Source of the DNA: Paragordius varius | Taxonomy: Eukaryota; Nematomorpha | DNA: 64,000 nt | Direction: 5' to 3' | NCBI GenBank assembly: GCA_964247055.1 | Contig: OZ176052.1 | Location: 7,068,001 to 7,132,000, forward strand | Shown here: piece after piece, positions 20,715 to 33,200 of the stretch | How positions within the stretch are numbered: position 1 is the stretch's first letter | How the letters are laid out: every line of letters starts with the position of its first letter | The notes under the pieces: generated by a model | Told to the model about the DNA's origin: nothing | The model's input: the letters and a program-made list of their open reading frames with translations, nothing else | The model's database searches: none | Made by a program: the position numbers and the translations under genes

Positions 20715-21650
20715 AGGAATGGAAATTCATTGTTCATTTATTCAAAATATTGCGGATTTTACCCATTTCGTCCATCTCTCAGGTAATATATGATTGCCAT
20801 GCCAGAAAAACTGATTGTCGTTTGTGACAAACCATTAGTCAACCATTTTCCCACTCCGAAATCATTGAAGTGCTGCTCTGCGCGTGGATGCCCTTTTGAT
20901 AAAGAGGTTATAATTAGATAGCGTTAGGTAAGGAGAATACAGCGGATGCGGATGAATTTTTCTCATCGAAAACAAGTTAGGGTGTTTTACTGGTTTTGCT
21001 GTTTGAGACGGATCATCGCCGTGTAGTTAAGTCACTTTGCCATGTCTTTTGGCCTCTTCCGGTCGTGTTTCGGTTAATGCATAGTTATATAATCGTTTGT
21101 TGGCGATGACGCTTTATTTAAACTATTTCATCAGGTTTAAAAAATTCATACTACACAATATCGCTCTGGTCCCAGACACAGAGTACGGTTTGGCCGAAGC
21201 GATGTTAATGGACCGGCTCAAGGTAAACACTATTGACGTGGAGCAGGATTCAAGCCACTTAGCATTAGATTTGACGTTCATTCAATCATGTTTATTGGTC
21301 TTTCCCATTGCTTGCAGACTCTTATTGTTTTTTGGGATGCATGTAATGCTTCTACCAATTGTTACAGTTTGAGTCATGTCATAATCCAAAAACTTTTGCA
21401 CTTAAGGGGGTCTGCTAGAGCGCCCACACTCTTTCGTACGAAATATAGTATAATTTCGAGTCTATCACATGTGTTAATCAATCGAGCATGTTCACCATAT
21501 CTTTCTGCCCGCACCTGCTACATGCATGCCAAAATGTTTTTTTCAGACACAAAGTTGACATGATTTTTGAATGATAAATATTAAACGCTTGTTTTTGGTG
21601 AACTTAACATGTGTATGTTCGTCGTTTACAGATGAAAAGGATGGGGTCTG
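20715..21650 (-). mobile_element. Decayed mariner transposon, copy 1
   Basis: Read on the minus strand it aligns along its length with the mariner relic at 53.9 kb, including the leader. Recognisable transposase pieces: HPHPLYSPYLTLSNYNLF (the HP.YSPDLAPSDY motif around the third catalytic aspartate) and LPERWTKWVKS near the C-terminus. Many stops and shifts. Noticeably richer in G and C than its surroundings. Terminal repeats not identified, so the ends are approximate. Confidence 0.8.
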
Positions 21651-22349
21651 TATCAATTTAGTCGTCTGAGTACTTTTCGCTGTAGTTTTCTCTTATAAAA
21701 TCGTAATATTTACTTTTTTATAAAGAAATATCAAGCATAATGGTCTAAAAGGACGATTCTAATAAAATAATCACCCGGAAAATATTTCGATCTGAAATAA
21801 AGTCTTGTTCTTTTAACCCCCATATTTGCCGCAAACACATATCCTAACGATAAACATTAAAATTTATTATAATTTATTGATAAGGCCATCAGAAATCCTT
21901 TTTATATAAAGTGGACCGCCTCCACAATGAACCTTGCAAATACATGGGTTATTATTAGGATTGTAACCCTTTTTGCATATACAATATTAATATCCTATAG
22001 TGAAAAAAATACTAATACAATAATTATTTTTTCAATATTTATGGATTGTTGTCAGGGTTCCATAACCTCACAAACTTATTTGTAGGAAAGTCTCAACTTT
22101 ACATAATTAAACTATAAAACTCGCCTTAATTAAAAATCGGAAATGTATAGGATGTTTAACATGAACTAATTAGTAAACGAGAGCTGTATTTAAATAAGAT
22201 CTCAAAAAAGATTGGGGGTCATTATGTGGAGGTTCATTGTATATCAAACACATACAATTAGAAGTTTTAACCACACTCTTTCGATAATATTTTTGAACCT
22301 AATTTTAGGGGCATATAATAAATATAAAAATAACAAAATTTATATTTTT
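21651..22349. other. Intergenic, nothing recognised
   Basis: AT-rich DNA between the mariner relic and the stop codon of the second receptor. No repeat, open frame or RNA gene could be supported. Confidence 0.5.
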
Positions 22350-23624
22350 TTATATACACATAAAATTGTAAAATCTGATAATCGTTTTCTTCCACCAAAT
22401 TAAGGATGCTTTGAAGTGCATGACAAAATTTAAGCGATATTTTTTATCCAACATTAAATTGAAATAAAATGTCAGCACAACAAATAAGTATTCAATCATT
22501 GTGCATAAACCAAATGTAACATCTGTCTCATATATACCCATTGAATTACTAATGTTTCGGTAGATAAGAAATATGGAGACAGGAAAAAGGAATAAAACCA
22601 CTTCCATTCCTAACACTAGTAATAACCGCGCATCTTTTATCCTTTGACTTTTATTTGATTTTTGAATGATTGATTGAGCTTTTGATAGGTATCCACTCAC
22701 TTGAGTATCCACACCTAATACAGAGGTTTGAGCATTTTGATTAGATAATTGGCTCATGTCTGAGTTAGCCAACTCTGAATCTTTAACTATATCAACTGTG
22801 CTTTTAACCATTGAGTGATTCATTTTAGAAGTGTTCATGTCACTCGGTCTCACATTGCTGACTCTTATACTCTGTTTCCAATCATGGATTTGAGACAGAT
22901 GTTTTTGACTCCAAATTTTAACAACAATTATACATAGGGCTGGAATAAACTTGGTAAACGTTTCACGAAGGATATCATAGGTTATCCAAAAGCGTTGTTG
23001 ACGAGTTGTGTTATATGTAATAAATCTATAATAAAAAATTCCGTTATCAAATCCACATACATTAGGTATGAAAAAACGATTGAACCACCATCTGGTGGGT
23101 ATATTCCAAAATGTCATGTATACGAGACAAATCGACAAATATTCGATGATATGTTTGGGTGTAAACAATTTTTTATATGCATATGGATAAATTATAGCGA
23201 TGTGTTGACTTATAGCGAATAAAACATATATGCCAAATGAAAAGCAGACCAATGTTCGAGATATGGGAAAATGATAATCGGCAATATATCGATTCCAGCT
23301 TGAACTTGCCCAAAAATTTGCATGAAAATGTTCCCCAAGCCTATCTAAGACTGGGTAGACTAACATAAATCCCATGTTTATCAAATTTACAAAGTAAAGA
23401 GACCTAGTAAATATGATTCGAGAATAAGGTTTTTGTTTAAAGGCCAGCCATAGACCAAACCCATTGCCGACAAAGCCTGTAAGACATAGTATAGGACTTA
23501 TAACAGCTATTGCGTCATCTAGCTTGTTGAAATAATTTTTGATAGGCCATTTTAAGCATTCGTTGTGTGGATAAATCCAATCTTCAATCATATATTTAGG
23601 TGAAGTCGTAAATCTAATAAACAT
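22350..23624 (-). CDS. Intronless divergent seven-transmembrane receptor, copy B
   Basis: A single open frame of 424 codons, co-oriented with the gene at 15826-17130 and about 80% identical by eye. The membrane helices are best conserved (FVGNGFGLWLAFKQKPY is identical). The N-terminus, the third intracellular loop and the C-terminus differ most. It has the same unusual signatures: SQHIAIIYP at the DRY position and FNLMLDKKYR in place of NPxxY. Both frames are open over more than 420 codons, so both copies look functional. The duplication includes several hundred bases upstream. The 5' flank runs almost into the 3' end of NEMF at 24272. Confidence 0.85.
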   Translation of the reverse strand: MFIRFTTSPKYMIEDWIYPHNECLKWPIKNYFNKLDDAIAVISPILCLTGFVGNGFGLWLAFKQKPYSRIIFTRSLYFVNLINMGFMLVYPVLDRLGEHFHANFWASSSWNRYIADYHFPISRTLVCFSFGIYVLFAISQHIAIIYPYAYKKLFTPKHIIEYLSICLVYMTFWNIPTRWWFNRFFIPNVCGFDNGIFYYRFITYNTTRQQRFWITYDILRETFTKFIPALCIIVVKIWSQKHLSQIHDWKQSIRVSNVRPSDMNTSKMNHSMVKSTVDIVKDSELANSDMSQLSNQNAQTSVLGVDTQVSGYLSKAQSIIQKSNKSQRIKDARLLLVLGMEVVLFLFPVSIFLIYRNISNSMGIYETDVTFGLCTMIEYLFVVLTFYFNLMLDKKYRLNFVMHFKASLIWWKKTIIRFYNFMCI

Positions 23625-23863
23625 GGGGTCTAAAGATGGTTTTATGATGTTTATTTGTAAATTATGTATGTTCTGTCATCGAGCAGAAATATATAATGAG
23701 GCATTTGGATATGTTAAAAATCTCCAAAATTAGATTGAAATAAAAATTTTGCTAACATTTAAAATTATATATTTATTTCCTACATAAAGAAAAATATTTT
23801 TTAAGCAAATTTCCCTTTTATTTTCTTTTGTTTATATTGTCATGATGTATATAAGGTGTAAAC

Positions 23864-23931
23864 GGCTAATGTTTTATTAAAATAGGTAGAAGCCATAATT
23901 AAAAATAATTGGTTCATTGAAAAATGATCAC
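23864..23931 (-). promoter_or_regulatory. Upstream block conserved between the two receptor genes (copy B)
   Basis: About 240-305 bp upstream of the copy B start codon, the partner of 17319-17386. It has the same CCAAT on the coding strand and GAAAAATGATCAC. The flanks of the block have drifted more than the block itself, which mildly favours constraint. Confidence 0.4.
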
Positions 23932-23976
23932 ATAATATAGCTTAAATGAAAAATACAATAATAAGCCATTTATATA

Positions 23977-23981
<5 letters not shown>

Positions 23982-24010
<29 letters not shown>
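23982..24010. repeat. (AT)n microsatellite
   Basis: About 14 AT repeats within the shared upstream region of receptor copy B. The matching place above copy A lacks it. Confidence 0.9.
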
Positions 24011-24013
<3 letters not shown>

Positions 24014-24271
24014 GATTATATTTTAGCTCAAAAGCAATATGATACCATATAAAATTTGAGTTTTATCTCTTGTAAAGGAGCCTATCTTTCTCTATAGTAT
24101 TTTTACGCAAATTTTGATATTTGAAACCTTATTTTATGTACCAATAAATCTTATAAACACTATAACTTTTAATTGATAAAAATTTTGTGATTAAGCCAGC
24201 GATTGTTTAAAATATCCTCAATTGTATATAGAATGTGATATAAATTGCCATGCCAATTTATTTAATATATG

Positions 24272-27200
24272 TCATTTAATGTTTTTGGCCGGGACAAATA
24301 TTTTGATTTTCGAAGGTAAATTTCGTGACAAATCATTGTCTTTAATGGCCTTGATTAAAGCGCGCTCAAATAAGGCAGGATTGGAGGTATCTAATATATT
24401 ATTTATAAATTTTTAACCGTTTAATTAATTCTGTTGCAAAATACATATGATGTGATAAAAAACAGTACATAAAATCACAAAACTTGACATGTTTAAACAA
24501 TTATTATTTGGGTTTTAAAATAGTAAAAAATATATTTGCATATTTTTTATTCTTTAAAATACCTTTATTAAATGGTTGAAGAATTCGAGAGGTTATTGCA
24601 TTAATATTGTCAAAATTGTCAGGTGCTTTAGAAACTTTTTTGTTAGCATATTGAGAAGCATTTTGCATTGCTTGGGAAATAAAATAGCCTAGTGCAATTT
24701 TCGCACCCTTACCCCGTTTGGTGAATCCAGGAATAACTTTAACCTAAATTTTAGAATAATATTTATAGTACGAACATTTTTATTATATCAATTAATACTT
24801 TGATTCAAATTATTGTAATTAGTTACCCCAAGGCAACTTTAAATTATTTTGACTTAAAAACTACTAAAAATGGCGGTCCCAATAAATGTATTATGCTAAA
24901 ATTATAATAAAATATTAATATTCTAATATACAGTTTAACAACAAAAAGTATCATATTAAACTATTTCAGCGCCATTTTTTTATCATTTTTTTTGAAAATT
25001 TATTTTGGATTCTACACCTTAATTTTATGTTAAAATTTAATTAAATACACTGAACAATAAATATAAAAATATATAAAAAATTTTTATTTTAGCTCATACA
25101 CTCAATTAATGCTATGTAAATTTTAGCCCTCGGGCTAAAATCAAAAATTATCAGGTATAAATAAATTTCTTTTACACTTAGGTTTTTCGAAAAAAGAGAG
25201 AGTCATCTAGTAACTTTTAATAGCGGCATAAACAAATCTCAAATAGATTTTATACTTGTTCCAAGAGACTTATTGAAGCTTGTAATAGATTGTAAGGTCG
25301 TGCCAAACTTAGAGGTTAGTTCGCAACATAATTTACTTATTTGTAAATTTTTCGTGAAAGAAAAGTCTAAACAAAGTGGTTCTTATTCAAAGAGATTAAA
25401 AAGTATTAAGTGGGAGAAATTATCCGAAAAAAGGCAGGCTTTTATAAAAGAAATACGGTTATCCGAGGATGGTGGGTTAAATGGTGATTGGGATAAAGTA
25501 AGTCAGTTAATCAAAAAGGCAGGAACTCTAGTTTCTGGATTAAAAGGCGGAAAATCTCAAGTATACAGAGAGGCTTGGCTTTACGATGAAAGAATAATAT
25601 TGATGTCACGAGAAAAAGGTAAGGCTTTTGACAAATGGAGACATACAAGGAATGATGATGATAGAGATAAGTATAAAAGTTTAAATAAGGAATTGAAAAA
25701 ATTAGTCGGTCAGGTTAAGAAAGAAAAAATGAATTTATTTTATGATGAGTTAAATAGTAAGCAAGGTTTAAACAAAGTGTATAAAGTTGCGCAGCAAAGG
25801 AATAAACGCAGGATGGATTTGCCAGGTTATGCGACTGCAATAAAAGGAAAAGATGGAAGTTTGCTGTGCGAAAATGTAGAAATATTAAAAAGATGGAAAG
25901 AGTACTTTGTGAGTTTAGATGAAGGGGTAGGCGAGATATTTTTGCCAAATACAGTTGAAGCTACTGATAGACCAATAGAAGCAATTACACAAAAGGAAGT
26001 AGAATCTAATTTGTTAGAAATGCCAAACAACAAAGCTGTAGGATCGGACGACATAAATATAAATTGTTGGAAAGTGCTTGGAAATTCTGGATTAAATTTT
26101 TTGGAGCGTGTATTTAATAAAGTTGTTTCAACGTATGAAATCCCGGTTGAATGGAAGGAAAGTTTAACTGTGCCTTTATTTAAAGGAAAAGGTGATATAA
26201 ATGAATGTAGTAACTATAGAGGGATAAAACTTATGTCACACACTATGAAATTGTTTGAAAAAATAATTGAAAAGCGAATCAGGAAAATGATATCTATAAA
26301 AGGAAATCAATTTGGTTTCATGCCAGGAAAGTCAACAGTAGATCCTATACATGCGGTTAGGAGGTTGATTGAAAAACACATTGAAAAAAAGAAAGAATTA
26401 CACGGGGTTTTGATTGATATAGAGAAGGCGTTTGACAGGATTCCTAGAGATACTATTTGGTGGAGTCTCCGTCGTAAAAAGGTGCCAGAAAGTTTTATTA
26501 AGTTGTTACAAATAATGTACGAATCACACACTTCCAGGATTAAAACTCCACAAGGTTTATCAGAGCCCTTTTCAATAAAGCAAGGAGTCTACCAAGGCTC
26601 ATCACTCAGCCCCTTATTGTTTATAATTTGTATGGACGAGGTAGCCAAGGTTGTTAATGTGAGTTCAGGATGGTACTTAATGTATGCAGATGACATAATC
26701 ATCTTGTCTGATTCATTAATTGAATTAAAGCGAACGGTAAACAGATGGGTTGTTATGCTGGATCAATATGGTCTGAAAGTAAACAAAGCAAAAACCGAAC
26801 TTATTACTTTTGGGGGTCCACAACATGAAATGGTAGTTGATGATAGTTGGGTTCTGAAGGGTAAAGAAAGTTGCAAATATCTGGGAGCTATGTTAAGTGC
26901 AGATGGTTCGTTAACTGACGATATTAATTTAAGAATAAAGAGCAGCTGGGTAAATTGGAAGAAAATTTCGAGCGTATTATGCGATCGAAATATTGATGTT
27001 AGAGTGAAAGGTAAGATTTACAGTTCAGTTGTCCAGCCCTCAATGATGTATAATTCCCAGACATGGGGTGTCAAAAAATCCGAAGAAAGACAATTTAACG
27101 TGACTGAAATGAAAATGCTCAGAATGATGTGTGGGGTAACTAGAAAGGACAGAATCGAGAATAGATTTATTCGTGGGAGCACAGATATTAAACCAATAGT

Positions 27201-30200
27201 GGAAAGAATGTCAAAAAATAGGCTACGTTGGTTCGGGCACATTGAAAGGAGAGATTCTAATTATATTGCAAAAATAATAGATGGTTATATAGTTGAGGGA
27301 AAACGAGGACGTGGGCGACCTATAACAAAATGGATAGATACAGTAAAAAGAGAGCTAGCAGAATACGAGCTTAATGCAGAGGACGCCATAGATAGAGTTT
27401 TATGGCGAGAGAGGTTGTATAACATGACCGCTCTCACGAGTGAAAACATGTAATGTAATAATAATAATAATAATTTAGGTGGATCAATGTTATGATTGCA
27501 AACTTTTTAAATGATTTGAATACATTCCATATTTTATAAATATTTGATAATTTTTAACCTGGGGTCGTCAAAATTCTAATCGAAAGACGCATGAACATGA
27601 TTTGTAATGTAAATGGTAAACTTAATTGTTTCTTATTATTATTATAAAATATATAAGAATTTTAGGCTATATTTCATAATATAATAATTAAAATCAATGA
27701 ATATAAAATAATATATAAGCATGAAAATCACAATTTAAAATACATAAAAGATATTCAAAAAATTATACTTTATATTTAAAATCTTTCATCGAAACGTACG
27801 GGGCACAAACAGGAATAGCGTATAAAATAGTGTCAGATTCATTTTCATCTATATTTACGAAAAAAAGCAAGAATGTCAAAGAGTTTGATTTTTAATGTTT
27901 ATTATAAAAAAGTACGTGATAAATCATTTTTTTGATTGATCGTGGCAACATCGGCATAAAATGAACTTCCCGTTAATGTGAACAGAGAAGTCTGTAAATC
28001 AGACGTTAAATTATCGTCTTCGCCATCCGAAATTTCATTTTCTGAATGGGATGATTGGGACCTAGTCACAAAATATGTATAATGAAAATTTATGAAAGAA
28101 AAATATGTATTTTATTTTTTAATTGTAAAAAAATGAAGTCAAAGCGTCTGGAAACCTTAGCCAAAAAAGAAAACAATAAAACTTTACACATAAAAGTTCG
28201 AAAAATAATTATTCCCAATGTACACAAAGAGTTGTGGTTGATAAACTAATTAAAATTTACTTTAAGATTATTATATTTTTTCGAGAAAAAAAGTATAGTT
28301 ACTTATCATCATCGCTTTTATTTGAGGAATTTTGTGTTAAGGATGTATTTTCATTGATCTCTTTTATCCGATCAAAAAGGGTTATGTTTTCATTATCTTT
28401 CTCTAAATTTACGCATAAAATATTGTTAAAATATTTTATAAGGAAGGTGTTAGTGTTGAATATTAACAATGTAACTAAAGAAAAATTATCAATTCCTGGA
28501 CGCCTAACCTAAAAGGCGATAGATTTTTTAAACTTTTGATTTTTCATAATTAATAAAGTTGATAGGCTAATGCAATAAAGAAAGATTTTGTTAGATTAGA
28601 ACTAATTAACTTTATCGAATTCATTTAATTCTCTATATGAAATTTTTATGGGATATTTAATAAAATTAACTTAATTAAGGAGAGAAAGAGAGACCAAAAA
28701 ATTATGCGGGCAAAAGCCGATATGCTACTTAATATAAAAGAAATAAAAATTATCTTAAGACACAACAAATTTAACGTATTTACATTATTATATAATCATA
28801 TTAAAATGACACAATTGGCAAAAAATACTTAATATACTTCATCATACCTAATACATTGGTATTTTTAGAGCCTTCAATAATTATTTCCAATATTGATTTA
28901 ATAAAAATAAATTTCACTAATAATTTTTATAGATTACAAAGTAGCAAACTATATGTGTATGGACTACTATATAACAAACTATTATTTGGTGACCAAGTCT
29001 ATTTTAAAAGAAGTAAAATGAACTTAACCATATAATACTGATATTTTTATATTTTCGATTGCAAAATGCAGGAATGCTGACGAGAAGACGTACATAACTC
29101 AAAGCTATAAAAAAATACTCGGCAGAACTACCAGCCAAATTCAGTAGACTCTATGATTGGTCTAAAACTAAAGCAAATGAACTTACGATGTATGATTTCA
29201 TTTAAACATATAAATAAGAAACTGGAAAATGGACTCAAGAGTGTACAACCATTAAATACCCTAAATATGTAGATTGATTCAATTGATTGATATCCAAAAC
29301 TTAAATCAAATAGGGCAATATATTCCACTAAAATGAAAAAAGAGAATAATTCTAAAATCTTAAAAAAAGATTCAAATCTAATTGTTTGGAATGGTGAACG
29401 AAACCCAAAACATTTTTTAGTTCAGGTAAAAAATAAGGATATTATTTTATCTGCTATTTTATTCTTGTAATTAATTCATATGAATGCCACGCATCAACCG
29501 GAATACAAACTTGAATGTTATCATGTATGTTAGAGAAAGTACTTTAAACCTAATATAAAAATTTTGTATGGCTTTTGTAAATATGAAAGTAAAGACATTA
29601 CTCTTTGACAAAAAACCATAAATAATTAAGATATATTTATAAAATACCCTTATTCCTTTTTTTCCATAATTAAAAATCATTTTTATATAATGAATGATTT
29701 AATAAATCTTAAATTACTTTCATCTTCGTTATACGAATTTGTACGATTTTTTCCTTGTTTCCGAAGGGCTGATTTCGTAACTTTTTTGTATTTGGCCGAT
29801 GACTAAAAAACAATAAAATTTAAAAAATAAAATTAATAATTTTTTAATATCAATTTAAAATTACTGCTAGGAGTTGGAGTTTTAAAGCTCTTTCCTCCTC
29901 ATCTTGGTCGGCATATTTTTCTTTAATTTTTTTGGCTTTTGATTTTTGACCTCGTTTATAACCCGAAGTCACAGTGGGTTTAGCTGTTGATTCCATCTGA
30001 GTGATTGGGGCATTATTTTTCAGGATATGATTTTGCTTTAATTTGTAAATTTGTTAATAGATTACATTTTGTATTGCACAAAATTATTTTATTATATAAT
30101 TATCGAAAATTCATCCATAAAAAGTTTAAGTCTGAAATGTTTTTTTAAAAAAAACAATGTCTTTTCAAAAAACAGTTATCTCTATAACTTTGTTATGGTT

Positions 30201-33200
30201 ATAAATAATTTTTCATATATGATTTCTAGGAAAATAAATTAAAGAATCTAAAAACTTGATTGGTGATATGGCTAGAATTGATTTTTTGATTTTTATTGGC
30301 CGTAACTTTATGCAGTGAATCTTCCTAGAATTATATACATGTTTAACAGAAAGTTTAGGACGCGTTTTATGTCTATTCCGACATAATCTATAAAAAACGG
30401 GTTCGGTTCTTTTTTTGAAAAAATGGTTGTAATACAAGTTAAAATTTCTAAACTTATACAAAAGTTCATAAATAGCAAAAACTAGACCCATTATTGTATT
30501 TAAGCTATTTCATTAAATAAAAAACACGAAAAATGGGCAATTACATTTAAATTTTAAAACTATAAATACGCTGTTACGGCAAAAAACGATTTAGAACCAT
30601 TTTTATAAATATTAGATTCCTAATTGTTTTAAAAAAATAAGGTTTCAGTTCCGGTTTTGATTGGGTTAAAAGCATGAGGGGGCTTACTGGTTCAATCGAT
30701 AATTTTTCGATTGGGATATCCGGGAAATCATTTTCTAAATCATCATTTTCAGTTTCGGGACCGTGTTGATTATCAGAATGGCTACTATAAGATAAAATAT
30801 TTAATAAAAATAGGTAATTAAGTGAGGTATACCTATTTATTATTACCACGCAATCTTTAATTTAAAATATAAAACCTGTCCCCTTTTTCATTTTCATTTT
30901 GATCCGAATGATTTTGATTTGATTCCAATTCAATATCAGCATTATTTATTTGAGTTGAGCCAACAATCATCCTATCGTTTATATTTTCTGTGTCTTCTTT
31001 TGAGTTTGTCGATTCAAACAGTGTATTTTGCTTTTGTGATTCAAATCGTTTATGGTTTCTTTGAGCTGACATTTCATCCAATTTAAACATTATGCCAAAA
31101 CCCATAATCATAGTCAATGGTGGCAAATAATGTTTTTTACCTTAGGTAAAAAAATGGGGGCATTGATAATTAGAGTATACAATATTTAAAACCATAAACA
31201 TGTCTCCACCTATAAAATAGGCACAAATATTACTAATTAAACTTTTTTAAAAAAAGTGGTTTTTAACACTTTATTATAATCATGCGCACAATATATTGGG
31301 AAAAAATGAATTTCACAAATTACTTAATAAAGCCTATTATTTGGTCTATTAAAAATGAACTGATTACATAAACGGTACAATTGATATTGTTTAAAACAGG
31401 GAAAACAATTAAAAAACCTCCATACTTATGAATGAAAAGAATATTTTACACACCTCGAATCATAAAACTCCCAGTCGTTAAATACTCTCCAGAGGGTGCA
31501 GTTTTTGAGACCTGATGAGCATGGACCCACCAAACCCCTACCGTTATTTTAGCTTCCCAGGCTGAACTGTAACACAGAGCCATAATACCTGCTTCATTTA
31601 TCGTTTTGGGTGGAATGTTTGTTTTCCCATCTTCAACGTTACTATCATTCGAGTCTATTATTTTGTGAAATAAGATAATGTTAAGCACAGAATATATAAG
31701 ATATATATATAATATATTATTTGCGATTAAAATTCAATCTTTAACGCTTTGAATAGTAAAACATGTCAAATCTAAACAACTATCAGTTTCTGGAATTAAC
31801 CCGTGATTAGGATTTCTATTGGCTTTGGGACTTTTCGATATATTATTCTATATGACCTTATTATTTTTAATAATGTTAAACATTTTAAGATATTTAAAGC
31901 CTTTAAATATATTTTTTATATAAAAAAGATTAAAATAAAAAATTACCTATCTATTGAAAAAAATACTTATATAATTATCAATAGAATGAAAAACAAAATT
32001 AGAAATCTCTACCAAAAAAATTGGTCTGGCAATTATACCCACGGCTGAAAGACTTAATTGTTTAGATTAATTTAGAGTGTAAATGATTATTTTAGAATGT
32101 AAATGATTTACTGATGATTATTCTCAAGTCAGATAAAAAAGTTAAATAAATACCATATGGCCCTTTCTTTAAGTGATTCTTTATAATGATACTAGATGCG
32201 CCATGCATATCGGCATGGACATACAAATCACCGGGTTCTAAATATTTCTTAACCAAAATTTCGTTTTGTTGTTGATCTCGGCCACCAAGGACAAGGAAAT
32301 GATCAGATGTAATGAACCAATAAAATTTTTCAAACCTTTATAGTAAAAGGCAAATATATTATAGAAAATTTAATAGTAGTATTTAGATAAAAACTGTTAT
32401 AATTAAGCGTGTTGGATCAAAATAATTTTTATAGAAGCGAAAATATATTAAAAACTAAAACTAAAAAAAAGTAGGGTAATTGGTACACTAGTTACAAAAA
32501 AAACGGTTTAAATTAGCGTTTTGGTTCTGAACGATTGTAAAAATAACCAGTCAAAATATGTTGAAATATGATCATCGCGTGAAATTTTGTTTAATAAATG
32601 CGAAATAAAAAAATTTAATTATTTTTTAATGGTAAAGAATAAAAGCAATATGATAGGTTAATTTATTTGAAATATATACCATTTACAATTCAAATCCACC
32701 CTTGGACAATTCAAATTCACCCTTTAACAATTCAAATTCACCTTTGAACAATTTAAATTCACCCTAAAAATAAATTATGTGTTTTCAAACTAATATAACT
32801 CATTATTAATATGAAATATATGTTTATGGTATATATTATTATTTTTTCAGTATTATTTTAATCTAATATGAATTGTTCAAAAGCAATTGTTTAAGGAGGA
32901 ATTTGAATTGTTTATAGATGCATTCGAATTGTTTAAGAATTTGAATTGTAAATAGTATATTTTTGCATATGTATTATTATAACACTGTTTATGACCATAA
33001 ATGATTGCATACATAAGGGCAGTCAAGACCGATTATTATATTTTAACTGCTAAAACGCAACTCAACTCTATCACAATATTGGCAAGTAGTAGATAGTTTT
33101 CCTACCAAAAAATGCGTCTAGCCTTATTGATATTGACTTGTAGGTTAAAATCTTTAAGCAATTGTTGTGTTTTATGTTGAGCCGATTTAAGTGCTTTTGC

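Noticed and set aside
25715-27242. Minus-strand open frames of 74-77 codons within the LINE
   Set aside because: Shadows of the long plus-strand reverse-transcriptase frame.
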